DNA of 64,000 nt from Glaciecola sp965660625. Lineage in GTDB: Bacteria; Pseudomonadota; Gammaproteobacteria; Enterobacterales; Alteromonadaceae. Every line of letters begins with the position of its first letter. Within the stretch, counting starts at the first letter, position 1. The notes beneath the pieces are model-generated. The model saw only the letters and a list, made by a program, of their open reading frames with translations, did not search any database and had not been told where the DNA came from. The DNA is taken from positions 92,605-156,604 of the forward strand of contig CBFIAR010000005.1 of NCBI GenBank assembly GCA_965660625.1. The letters are read 5' to 3'. Of the stretch, positions 1 to 8,443 are shown in pieces. A program made the translations under genes and the position numbers.

Positions 1-2
1 AT

Positions 3-743
3 GATGAAGATAGTCTGTTGCAATTACAAGGCGTATCTGTCAGCTACCGCATTGCAAAGGGGCCACAACAAGTGCAGAAGGTGTTTACGCTGCGAACCTT
101 TCCAGCAAGCTCCGAGAGTGAATATGGGCAACTCGCAAATACTTCTGGCTTTTCGCTTCACGCGGGAGTGTTTGCCAATGCCGATGAGCCTGAAAAACTA
201 GAAAAGCTTTGCCTCTACATCAGTCGCCCAGCCATCAGTGAACGGCGCCTAAACATGACGCAACATGGAAAAGTGCGTTATGAATTGAACACACCCTCTC
301 GTGACGGAACAACCCATATTTTTTTCGACCCTATTGATTTCATTAGCAAGCTGGTATCGCTTATCCCACCACCAAGACTCAACCTCACTCGGTTTTTTGG
401 GGTATTTGCGCCAAACAGCAACCTTCGAGCACAAGTCACCGCATCACAGCGAGGTAAGAACAGCCCTGTACTCGCCAAAAAAGGAAATGAGGCATCAGAA
501 AAACCTAACCACGCTATGGCGATGAGTTGGACTCAGAGACTAAAACGAGTATTCAACATCGATATTACCGAGCGTGAAAAATGCCAACAACACAATGTAA
601 GCGTCATCGCTTGCGTTATAGATAGCCACGTATTCAAAAAATACCCTACTTCTTCACAAACAACGCTATTACCACCTTTGCGTGCACAACCTGATGAACA
701 TCACGACTTCAATATTCAACGCGACTTCAACTTTGGGGCGTAG
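3..743 (+). CDS. IS91-family transposase, C-terminal part (5' end outside window)
   Basis: The reading frame is already open at the left edge, so this is the C-terminal portion of a larger protein. It resembles the C-terminal half of IS91-type (Y2, rolling-circle) transposases. Recognisable blocks are GFSLHAGVFANADE, a stretch around YISRPAISERRL, VRYELNTPSRDGTTHIFF, the hallmark LIPPPRLNLTRFFGVFAPNS, and MSWTQRLKRVFNIDI near the end. The family end normally carries a CxxC knuckle followed by IACIED; here it reads KCQQHNVSVIACVID, so the second cysteine is missing and the tail looks divergent. The catalytic HUH and tyrosine region would lie upstream of the window. Whether the element is intact cannot be judged. 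Family assignment is from remembered motifs and is fairly sure. Confidence 0.8.
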   Translation, partial: DEDSLLQLQGVSVSYRIAKGPQQVQKVFTLRTFPASSESEYGQLANTSGFSLHAGVFANADEPEKLEKLCLYISRPAISERRLNMTQHGKVRYELNTPSRDGTTHIFFDPIDFISKLVSLIPPPRLNLTRFFGVFAPNSNLRAQVTASQRGKNSPVLAKKGNEASEKPNHAMAMSWTQRLKRVFNIDITEREKCQQHNVSVIACVIDSHVFKKYPTSSQTTLLPPLRAQPDEHHDFNIQRDFNFGA

Positions 744-1383
744 ACAATAAGCAAAATAAGATAATAAGAAATAGATTCTGAAATGGTAGGGCAACATGCG
801 CTCAAATTCCATTATTGCTATATCAAAGACTTGAAAAGACCATACAATGAAAACTGTTCAATTAGCCAAAATCCCTAAATCACCTTCGCAACGAACATCC
901 AGCCAAACTAAAAGCCAGCTGTAACGAAGGGTAGCGTATAGCGTTAGTTTTACTTACACTCGAAATCACCGGATACCAGTGAAATAAAAAAGCCAATCGT
1001 AGATGATTAGACTAAAATAAAAAGTAATATAGCACTGTAGAGTAATGCTGATAAGGCTTACAGCGAATTATGTCTTTTTAAGACGGAAAATCCCTAGAAC
1101 CCCAACTTGGAGCTCTAGGGATTTAAGGAAATAATTCTCTATAACTCTTTCTAATGCGACCTTTCAGAGGCGGATTATATTCGGGACATGTGCTAGTTTA
1201 ATGGCCAATGCGATTATCTACTTTAACTCAATGATACTGAGCCATCTGTAGAACCCTATCTTAATAAATACCGATGATATTGATTAATTCAGACAAAATG
1301 GCATATTTCAGCATAAAAAATAGCTGGATGTAAAAACCCGTGTTCTAGCAAGCTTTGGCAGAAAAAACGTGGTCAAAGAAGAT
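744..1383. other. Intergenic region downstream of IS91-like transposase
   Basis: No convincing gene is visible. The stretch contains a perfect 11-bp inverted repeat (arms 1088-1098 and 1114-1124, AAATCCCTAGA / TCTAGGGATTT) with a 15-nt loop. There is no T-run directly after it, so it is not a classical terminator. It could belong to the 3' end of the IS91-like element, which in this family carries hairpins, but nothing proves that. The rest is AT-rich and featureless to me. Confidence 0.4.
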
Positions 1384-4284
1384 TTAGACTAGCAATACCT
1401 CTACAATTTTCGCTGCTAAGGTATCTGGGGTAAAAGGTTTAGAAATATATTCGTTCATACCCGCATCTATGCATTTTTGCTTATCTCCTTTCATCGCGTT
1501 TGCTGTCATCGCAATAATTGGTACATCACACCATACTTTTCCCGCGTTACCCTTTCTAATAAGCACCGTTGTTTGATAACCATCTAGCACGGGCATTTGG
1601 CAATCCATCAGAATTGCACAATAAACGTTTCTTTGCTTGCTTTCACTCAACTTGTCGAGGGCTTGCTGACCATCACTCACAATATCAACCAAAAGTCCCA
1701 TTTGACTCAACATGTGTTCCGCTATTATTTGATTAATCGTATTGTCTTCAACTAGCAGTAGCCTCTTTCCCTTAAGTTCGGCTAATTGGCTTGGGAGTTC
1801 TAAATCAATAGCACCATTATCCCTCACAATGGCTTGCTCATATGCTTGAAGATAAATAGTAAAAGTGAATACACTACCTTCACCGGCAGTGCTGTTTACG
1901 GAAATGTGTCCGTCCATCATTCCACATAAACTTTTGACAATACTCAAACCTAGACCTGTCCCACCAAATTTGCGTGTAGTAGAAGTATCCACCTGCTGGA
2001 AAGACTGAAAGAGATCGCTAACACTTTTCTCATCTATGCCAATACCCGTGTCGCTCACAGAACAGACAAATTTCTTCACATTGCTAGCTGAGCGTCGATC
2101 GCCAATGTTAGGCTGACTTAATTCTGCACGAATACTTACGTCCCCTCTTTGAGTAAACTTTATAGCGTTACCTACTAGATTAGAAATTATCTGACGAATT
2201 CTTACTGGGTCACCTTTTACTTGGCTATCATTTAAACCGACTAGCTCAAGACTAAAGTTCAATCCCTTTTCTTCGGCCATAATCTGCGCCTCTTGCGAAA
2301 ACTGTTGCAAGATCTCCTGCAAGTTTAATTCGATGTTCTCTAATTCCAATTTACCGGCTTCAATTTTTGAAAAATCAAGGATATCGTTGATAATTGTCAG
2401 CAACGATTCCGCACTTGACTGAGCAACCGCAACATATTGACGCTGCTGCTCACTCAGGTTTGTTTCCTTAATTAAATGTAAGACTCCGATTACGCCATTC
2501 ATAGGTGTTCGTATTTCATGACTCATATTTGCAAGGAATTCTGACTTAGCTTGACTCGCTTTTTCTAACTTCTCTGTTCGTTGTTCGACAAGCACGGTAA
2601 GGTTTTCGTTGATTCCTTCGAGTTCTTTATTCAGTGTCTTATTTTCAATGTTTGTATTTTGCAGTTCATTGATGGTTCGCCGCAATTCTTGACTAAATTG
2701 CGTTAAAGCCTCGTACATAACATCTACCTCAACAATTTTCGAATGTCTTTGCGAAATATGTAAACTAGCGAAGTCTTTTTCTGTCCCGGCTTTCACCAAT
2801 AAGTTACTTAAACCCACTATAGGTTTGCATAGGTAATCCGCAAGTCGTCGTGCAATCATTATCGACACCAAAATAGCTAAAATCATTAGCATAATCGAGT
2901 ATGTCGCATAACTGGCTATTTTGGCCTCATAGGTAGAGCGATCGATACCAACAATGACTGTCCAGTCCATTTCGTCAGAAGTTACACTTCCTACTATTCG
3001 ATGCTTGGCTTTATCGGTCACAACATAATAATTGCTTGGACTGTCAATGTGCCGCAAAACCTGACTATCAGACAAATCATCCAAAAAATTGTAGCCCGTA
3101 CTTTCGGATGCATAAACGACTAAATGATTGGCATCCAGTATAATCAGTTCCTGAGTTTCTCCCATGCCCTTTGTATCGAGCGATCTGAGTGTAGACAAGT
3201 TCAGAGATGCTTCTAGCACCCCTTGAAACTTATTCTCGCGCTTAAGTGGCACTGATACGGCAACTAAGGGGTCATCGCCAAAACCTCTGCCGGCAAAACT
3301 TTCTGATATGTGGAAAGCATCGCCGCTTGCAGGGCCTCTGAAATAGGAGCGGTAGGCTACATTAGTAAAACCTTCTTCTTTAGCTTTTTCTAAAAGTATG
3401 GCGGGATGTGCATACGTAATTTCGCCATATTCGTCAGTGACTAACATAGTTAAAATATTAGGATACACTTGCGAGAGCCTTTCCAATTGCGCCGGCCAGT
3501 TAATGTTAGCCTCGGGTTCTATGGCGTGCTGCAACATAATATATCTCAAGGCATCAAGGTTCTTATTAATTAACTCAGTCGCAAATACGCTGCTGTGTTG
3601 GGCGTGTGAATCTAACTGAATATGCAAATTCGACAAATTCTCCGACTGAACAGTCCTAATCCAGAAATAGCTAGTGACGACCATTGCTATAGTCATTAAA
3701 TTAATAAAGGCTACTGCAATAAATTCACGGTATTCAATGGGCTTTGTATTCGCATTTTGTGAGCCAAATATTGAGTAGCTTATTAACAGGTTTACGATAA
3801 CAATGTTTACCAAGCCATTGATAATGTATTTAACGACAATAGCGGCATTCGTAATTGGCAAAAAGTCGCCAAGCCAAAAATACTGCACTGCAACGATGGC
3901 TGACCCAATACTTAACCAGTAAAAAACAACAAAATAGAAAAGCGTCTTGCCTCGTTTTTGCAACCAATAAACATAAAATATCTCGAGAATATAGGGGAGT
4001 AATATATATAAGTGGCCCCAATAAAAGTATGTCATCAAGGAGGCCGCAATAGATACTAAAAGGCCTGCTCGCAAACCGTAACGAACTGTTATCAATAATG
4101 CTATAGCTTGCCCAAATACTAGTTCAGCACCTGCAATCAATGGCAAGCGTATGAAATTTATTGCTACCGCTAAAAGCATCGCGATCAGGATAAAAAGATT
4201 TTTTTGTGAGAGAAGTCGATGTTGTTGGACTTTGGTCATTAATTTTTGTTGAACGTCGCGTATACTTGTAAAGGAATATACCAT
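1384..4284 (-). CDS. Hybrid sensor histidine kinase with C-terminal receiver domain
   Basis: This 966-residue membrane protein has several hydrophobic helices in the first 200 residues, resembling MASE-type integral sensor regions. A periplasmic sensor of dCache type follows, roughly residues 210-450 (blocks like YRSYFRGP and SVPLKRENKFQGVLEASLNL). Then come a transmembrane helix near 455-475, a HAMP-like linker and a coiled coil. The kinase core has an H-box, NMSHEIRTPMNG, with phospho-accepting His589, an N-box NLVGNAIKFT, and G-boxes DTGIGI and GGTGLGLSI. The receiver starts near residue 842 (KRLLLVEDN) and its phospho-acceptor is Asp894 (MDCQMPVLDGY). It should autophosphorylate and pass phosphate to its own receiver. 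No histidine phosphotransfer protein or output regulator lies next to it, so its target and ligand are unknown. All catalytic boxes appear intact. Confidence 0.92.
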   Translation of the reverse strand: MVYSFTSIRDVQQKLMTKVQQHRLLSQKNLFILIAMLLAVAINFIRLPLIAGAELVFGQAIALLITVRYGLRAGLLVSIAASLMTYFYWGHLYILLPYILEIFYVYWLQKRGKTLFYFVVFYWLSIGSAIVAVQYFWLGDFLPITNAAIVVKYIINGLVNIVIVNLLISYSIFGSQNANTKPIEYREFIAVAFINLMTIAMVVTSYFWIRTVQSENLSNLHIQLDSHAQHSSVFATELINKNLDALRYIMLQHAIEPEANINWPAQLERLSQVYPNILTMLVTDEYGEITYAHPAILLEKAKEEGFTNVAYRSYFRGPASGDAFHISESFAGRGFGDDPLVAVSVPLKRENKFQGVLEASLNLSTLRSLDTKGMGETQELIILDANHLVVYASESTGYNFLDDLSDSQVLRHIDSPSNYYVVTDKAKHRIVGSVTSDEMDWTVIVGIDRSTYEAKIASYATYSIMLMILAILVSIMIARRLADYLCKPIVGLSNLLVKAGTEKDFASLHISQRHSKIVEVDVMYEALTQFSQELRRTINELQNTNIENKTLNKELEGINENLTVLVEQRTEKLEKASQAKSEFLANMSHEIRTPMNGVIGVLHLIKETNLSEQQRQYVAVAQSSAESLLTIINDILDFSKIEAGKLELENIELNLQEILQQFSQEAQIMAEEKGLNFSLELVGLNDSQVKGDPVRIRQIISNLVGNAIKFTQRGDVSIRAELSQPNIGDRRSASNVKKFVCSVSDTGIGIDEKSVSDLFQSFQQVDTSTTRKFGGTGLGLSIVKSLCGMMDGHISVNSTAGEGSVFTFTIYLQAYEQAIVRDNGAIDLELPSQLAELKGKRLLLVEDNTINQIIAEHMLSQMGLLVDIVSDGQQALDKLSESKQRNVYCAILMDCQMPVLDGYQTTVLIRKGNAGKVWCDVPIIAMTANAMKGDKQKCIDAGMNEYISKPFTPDTLAAKIVEVLLV

Positions 4285-4538
4285 TCTAATGCAGAATAAA
4301 AAATAATATGCAGGTTTAATTATTGCCTCCAGGATAGAGGGAAATTAATAGCCTAGATGAGCCCTCAAATACAGCACTACAAATGCTTCGGAACGTCCAG
4401 ACTCTGATGCAGTACCCTGATGACTTGAATGCGGCATAATTTTAATTTTCCAACAAAAGTTCAAGTCGACTTAATCCAAGTAATTATTTTTCGGTGAGCA
4501 TAACCATGTCTCTTCGATAGTTTATTATGCGCATTCTA

Positions 4539-4796
4539 TTATTTTGCTAAGCTCTTACGCTCCATTTGGGTGCTAAACGGAATGTCCACCATATTCTCAT
4601 CGAACCATTGTTCAATTTCTGCTGAGCTTGCGCTTGAGCCCGTTTGATACGTCTGACTGACAGCGGCTTGGATCCTGTGACTAACCCGTGTTTCCCATTT
4701 GCCATTAATACTGCAGGCTACCGTCTGTTCAGCGCTTGTTGCTTGCGACAATCTATATTCCCTGCAAAAATCACCTTCTCTATCATTAAAACTCAT
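4539..4796 (-). pseudogene. Anti-sigma-factor-like C-terminal remnant
   Basis: An 85-residue frame rather than a complete known gene. Its centre (FNDREGDFCREYRL, then TVACSINGKW) resembles the C-terminal part of membrane anti-sigma-like proteins, where a CREF/CREY block precedes an ACR..GW block. In-frame coding-like sequence continues 12 codons upstream of the ATG before a stop, without a transmembrane helix or N-terminal domain. There is no sigma-factor gene beside it. I read it as the leftover end of a longer gene, although a short free-standing protein cannot be excluded. The similarity is remembered, not computed, and the call is tentative. Confidence 0.35.
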
Positions 4797-5071
4797 TACT
4801 AGAGCTACCTGTGTATTACCACCTAAAGCAATAGTTTATCCCGACTGTATAATAACAACACTCTACTCAAATTCACCCCAATCAGTATTTTTGATAATTG
4901 ATGTCTAGCGACAGTTCATCTCTGTGATTCTGTTTTTCTGAAAAACCTAGAGACAAAATATCGTAAAAATAACTACGATATGACACAAGTTTCACGGCAT
5001 CATCTGATATCAGAATGCAATAAATAAAATACAGAAACTAGACAACAAAGTTTGAAACTGTGACATTAAAG

Positions 5072-5194
5072 TTAAAAAATATCGAGGCAAAGTTCAACGA
5101 CCAGTTTGGGCCAGTCGTCATTGCTGATACTTTTATTAATTTCGGCTTCACGGCAATAGCGGTCATACGCACTTAAAATTCTGCAAAAATCCAT
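5072..5194 (-). CDS. Candidate 40-residue small protein, function unknown
   Basis: An ATG-started frame of 40 codons reads MDFCRILSAYDRYCREAEIN and continues with SISNDDWPKLVVELCLDIF before a TAA. Two in-frame stops lie just upstream of the ATG, so it is not simply open further. The composition (charged helix, aromatic residues, three cysteines, no low complexity) looks protein-like. There is no clear Shine-Dalgarno sequence, and it sits in an otherwise decayed stretch, so it may be the tail of a lost gene. I do not recognise a family. Confidence 0.3.
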   Translation of the reverse strand: MDFCRILSAYDRYCREAEINKSISNDDWPKLVVELCLDIF

Positions 5195-5224
5195 ACTGCT
5201 TTTTATTTATTAGAATTGGATCAT

Positions 5225-5266
5225 TGACTGTCTCCTGTGAGGCAGTTTCCAGACAGTCACCTTTTT
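5225..5266. terminator. Terminator-like hairpin
   Basis: Arms TGACTGTCT (5225-5233) and AGACAGTCA (5251-5259) are perfect complements with a 17-nt loop and are followed on the plus strand by CCTTTTT. It has the form of an intrinsic terminator for plus-strand transcription, yet no plus-strand gene ends here. It could be a relic. Confidence 0.4.
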
Positions 5267-5436
5267 GGGTTTTGCGATATTATGCTTCTTTTCAATCAGA
5301 GGTAACATGCTGCAACAGCAGAGATTACACAAATTTAACAGACGTCAACTGAGCTTTTCTGTAAGAACTAACCTATATTTATGACAAGAAAAGAGCAGAA
5401 CTCTTTTATGCTTATATAAACAATAGAGACATTAAA

Positions 5437-6129
5437 ATGAAAAATAACTCGGTTTTGGTTTTAACTATATTTACCATCCTATCTAACAATGCTAAAGCGC
5501 AATCAGACGATATCGGCCTCACCTACATCGAGGGAGGAATTATCGGTGGCTTTGTCAACGACATAGAGACATCCGGAGCGGTCATGGGAAGTGGCCCTCT
5601 CGACTTAGAGAGTGACGCCGATGGTGGTGGGTTTATTGGCGGTGCATGGCAGTTTAGTAATCAAATGCACTTGTTTGGTGAGTATGCATCTCTCGGCCAA
5701 AAACTAGAAATCCGCGATGACAACAACACTGCTACAGGTGAGTATGATGTGGTGCGTTGGCGCATTGGAGTTGGTTATCAATACAATGTCTCGGAAACGT
5801 TGGCTTACTATGGACGCCTAAGTCTTGACCAGCTAGAGTTAAAGGATGCGAGCGTTGCAGCGTTTAATCTTGACATCGACGCTGACGATAGCGGCATCGG
5901 GTCGGAGATTGGTGTCATCTGGGCAGCAACTCCGACATTTCATCTTCAGGGTCATGCGCGTTATACCGCAGTTGGGGGTGTCGCCTCTAGTGGTTCTGAC
6001 CCCTTCGAAACAGATGTCCTGATCGGCGTGAACGGACGTTGGAACTTCCTTCCCAACATGTCACTGGTAACAGGCTACGAATTCGGAAAAATCACAACGT
6101 TGAACGTGGGCGTGCGTTTTGCTTTTTAA
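5437..6129 (+). CDS. Small outer-membrane beta-barrel protein
   Basis: The protein has 230 residues. It begins with a signal peptide (MKNNSVLVLTIFTILSNNAKA, likely cut after AKA) and continues as alternating hydrophobic/polar strands rich in glycine and aromatic residues. It ends in the classical outer-membrane signature with terminal phenylalanine (LNVGVRFAF). The size suits an eight- to ten-stranded barrel of the OmpA/OmpX-like superfamily without a peptidoglycan-binding domain. Acidic stretches such as DLESDADGGG and DIDADDSG are probably loops. The start has an AGAGAC sequence about 8 nt upstream. It stands alone, with no operon partner, so no substrate can be proposed. A short dyad AAAAGAG/CTCTTTT lies about 30 bp upstream. 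Confidence 0.85.
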   Translation: MKNNSVLVLTIFTILSNNAKAQSDDIGLTYIEGGIIGGFVNDIETSGAVMGSGPLDLESDADGGGFIGGAWQFSNQMHLFGEYASLGQKLEIRDDNNTATGEYDVVRWRIGVGYQYNVSETLAYYGRLSLDQLELKDASVAAFNLDIDADDSGIGSEIGVIWAATPTFHLQGHARYTAVGGVASSGSDPFETDVLIGVNGRWNFLPNMSLVTGYEFGKITTLNVGVRFAF

Positions 6130-6475
6130 TTGTCAATCAAAATCCTTCTGACAAATTGGGTGAAGCTATTGGCTCAGGTGTTATTGAAGGTTAGGTATAG
6201 AGAATAAATAATGGCTATTTGCAATATAAGGTTGGAAAACCTTTTTTCGGTCCTACTTTGAGAAAACATCAGTTGGATGGAAATTAATTTTTGAGGCTCG
6301 TAACGCGCCATTTACCGACATAGCGATTGAATGGTTTCGACGGTCTCTTCTTACGTGTTGCGGACATAACGAGCGTCTTTTGATAAAGAAGCGATTGCGA
6401 CAAGGCTGCCTTTAGTGCTTTAATCTATGTTTTCCAATCGCGGCCGATAGTTTCGGGGCAATGCTAGTGATTATC
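6130..6475. other. Intergenic region between barrel protein and histidine kinase 3' end
   Basis: Two genes converge on this 346-bp stretch. I find no gene, RNA or strong terminator hairpin in it. Short coding-like fragments exist in several frames, but none is long enough to support a call. Confidence 0.4.
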
Positions 6476-7726
6476 CTACTCACATGCATTTTGTCGCCAA
6501 GCTAGTCTAGCGACTACTTGTGTATCGCTCGCAGATAGTGAAAAAACCCAGTTATTCTTCTCACACAGTCTACGAACAATGCCTAACCCTAGACCATGAT
6601 TATTGAACCGCAATGCGTCGGGCAGTGATTCTGAATTGTAAGAATTTCTATTAATTTGATTTTTTACCATTAGCTCTTTGTCGTTGATTCTCAGAGTGAC
6701 TGTTCCATGATTATCAAGGGTATTTTCAAATGCGTTTCGCACTAGGTTAGTAACAGCTATGGAGAAAGCCTGTGAGTGTCCGAAAATACAGGGATTGGCA
6801 ACTTCGTCCAAGTCGACATCGACTAATTTGCCTCTCAAAAGATGGTGCTGCTGGTCTATAGCCTTATGCACTAACGGTATGACCATAAACTCCTCGCCGT
6901 AAAGTCCGCCGTCTGTTTCCCGTGCTAGGCATAAGAACATTTCAATCATGGATTTCATGTCTGACGTTGCTCGCCTCAATCTAGCAAGGGTCTTTTTATC
7001 CGCTTGAGACAAGTCACTTTGCTCAAGAATTTCGATTGCACCGGTTATCACTGTAACCGGCGTTCGTAGTTCGTGACTGGCTGCATCTGTAAAATTACGT
7101 TCTCTATCAACAAAATCGCTTACACGTTCGAGAGTCTTCTCAATCGTCACTGCAAGCAGGCCTACCTCATCATGCCCAAATCGACTGGACCTAATACGTT
7201 TGTGAGCATTTGCGGAGAATTCTTTAGGGTCTATTCCCGAGACCAAATTGGCAAGCTCGACAACTGGGGCTACTGCCCTACGCATAATAAAGAGTCCCAA
7301 GATAAAACCAAAGAGACCTAAACTACCGACGACTCCAGTGATAGCGAGCAATAACCACCAATCTTCAGATGATTCGGCTTCAATCCCAGCAACGTCAAAG
7401 ACAATAAACGCTTTTTTTGTTATATCGGAAGAAGATATCACTGCTACGTGCAGTTCTTCAGTATCAAATTCATAAAGCCCCTCCTCCGGATTGGTTTGCG
7501 CCCACTCTCTCAATGACTTTGGCAAACTATCAATCTCAGTGTATCCGCGCAGGTTTGTTGTTAGTGCAGGGTAGCTTTCGGCCGCGACTTTAAGTTGTTG
7601 GGTCAACACTCGGTCTTCGCTCAGTCTAATTCCACTAAAAAATGCGAAACCCCAGACTATACTCAATAGAGCAACGCACACTGCAAACGCAATGGCGACG
7701 CGCTTACGTAGACCGTGTTTATACAC
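6476..7726 (-). CDS. Two-component sensor histidine kinase
   Basis: This 416-residue inner-membrane kinase has an N-terminal helix at about 9-32, a periplasmic sensor of roughly 90 residues, a second helix at about 124-148 and a HAMP-like linker. The DHp H-box is DAASHELRTPVTVITG with His218. The ATPase domain has N-box LVRNAFENT and a G-box NHGLGLGIVRRL. Its start codon overlaps the stop codon of the response regulator by one base, so the two are translationally coupled. Together with the TonB-dependent receptor upstream this forms a three-gene unit, so the kinase probably senses the imported ligand or a related envelope signal. The sensor domain is not one I recognise. The kinase class is certain, the ligand unknown. 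Confidence 0.93.
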   Translation of the reverse strand: MYKHGLRKRVAIAFAVCVALLSIVWGFAFFSGIRLSEDRVLTQQLKVAAESYPALTTNLRGYTEIDSLPKSLREWAQTNPEEGLYEFDTEELHVAVISSSDITKKAFIVFDVAGIEAESSEDWWLLLAITGVVGSLGLFGFILGLFIMRRAVAPVVELANLVSGIDPKEFSANAHKRIRSSRFGHDEVGLLAVTIEKTLERVSDFVDRERNFTDAASHELRTPVTVITGAIEILEQSDLSQADKKTLARLRRATSDMKSMIEMFLCLARETDGGLYGEEFMVIPLVHKAIDQQHHLLRGKLVDVDLDEVANPCIFGHSQAFSIAVTNLVRNAFENTLDNHGTVTLRINDKELMVKNQINRNSYNSESLPDALRFNNHGLGLGIVRRLCEKNNWVFSLSASDTQVVARLAWRQNACE

Positions 7727-8442
7727 TAATAAAAATCCTCAGCAATTCGATATCCGATGCGATGTATTGTGTGAATAAGTGGGTAATCAAATGACCTATC
7801 GACAGCCTGCCTTAGCTTGTACATATGGGACCGCAGTGCGTCACCATCAGGGTGTTCATCAGCCCAAAGCAGTGTCTCTAGTGTATCTCGTGTTACAACA
7901 GAGGGGGATTCTTCCATTAATCGTTGAAGTAGCTTCATACAAGTAGGCGTAACATCGATTCGTTGTCCAGTGCGATGAACTTGTAGCGTCGATTTATTTA
8001 ACGTTAAATCTCCGACCGTTAATATGTTTTCAGCTTTTCCATGACTTCGATTGACCAGCGCTTTAAGTCGAACATGTAATTCCTGCAATGCAAATGGCTT
8101 GACTAAATAGTCATCAGCTCCTACCTCAAACCCTTTAAGCTTGTCGTCTAGCGTGTCTCTCGCTGTTAGCATAAGTAACGGTATTTGTAATTTAGCTTCA
8201 GTTCGCAGCTTTTGGCAGAAGCTTAGACCATCCATCCCTGGAAGTGTCAAATCTAGTACAATTACGTCAAAAAAACTCGTTACCGCCAAGTGCATTGCGC
8301 TTATACCGTCATAGGCAAAATCAAGTATGAAATTATGCTTTTCTAAATACGCGGCTATGTTGTCACAAATATCGCGATTATCTTCAATAATCAATACCCT
8401 AATAGGCGCTGTACCAAGCGGCTGAAGCATGAGTTTCTCCAC
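7726..8442 (-). CDS. OmpR/PhoB-family response regulator
   Basis: The protein has 238 residues. The receiver domain starts at about residue 14 (IRVLIIEDNRDIC) with the phospho-acceptor Asp64 in VIVLDLTLPGMDG and a conserved lysine in YLVKPF. The C-terminal winged helix is of OmpR type, with DVTPTCMKLLQRLMEE, a recognition region around LRSHMYKLRQAVD, and a tail THHRIGYR-like segment (HTIHRIGYRIAE). It lies one base after the TonB receptor stop codon and overlaps the kinase start, so the order receptor-regulator-kinase is a single operon. It most likely controls the receptor gene and perhaps a wider regulon. A second in-frame ATG four codons in is an alternative start. Confidence 0.94.
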   Translation of the reverse strand: MEKLMLQPLGTAPIRVLIIEDNRDICDNIAAYLEKHNFILDFAYDGISAMHLAVTSFFDVIVLDLTLPGMDGLSFCQKLRTEAKLQIPLLMLTARDTLDDKLKGFEVGADDYLVKPFALQELHVRLKALVNRSHGKAENILTVGDLTLNKSTLQVHRTGQRIDVTPTCMKLLQRLMEESPSVVTRDTLETLLWADEHPDGDALRSHMYKLRQAVDRSFDYPLIHTIHRIGYRIAEDFY

Positions 8443-8443
8443 A

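Noticed and set aside
1088..1124. Hairpin as terminator of the IS91-like transposase
   Set aside because: No T-run follows and it lies 350 bp past the stop codon; recorded only as an inverted repeat.
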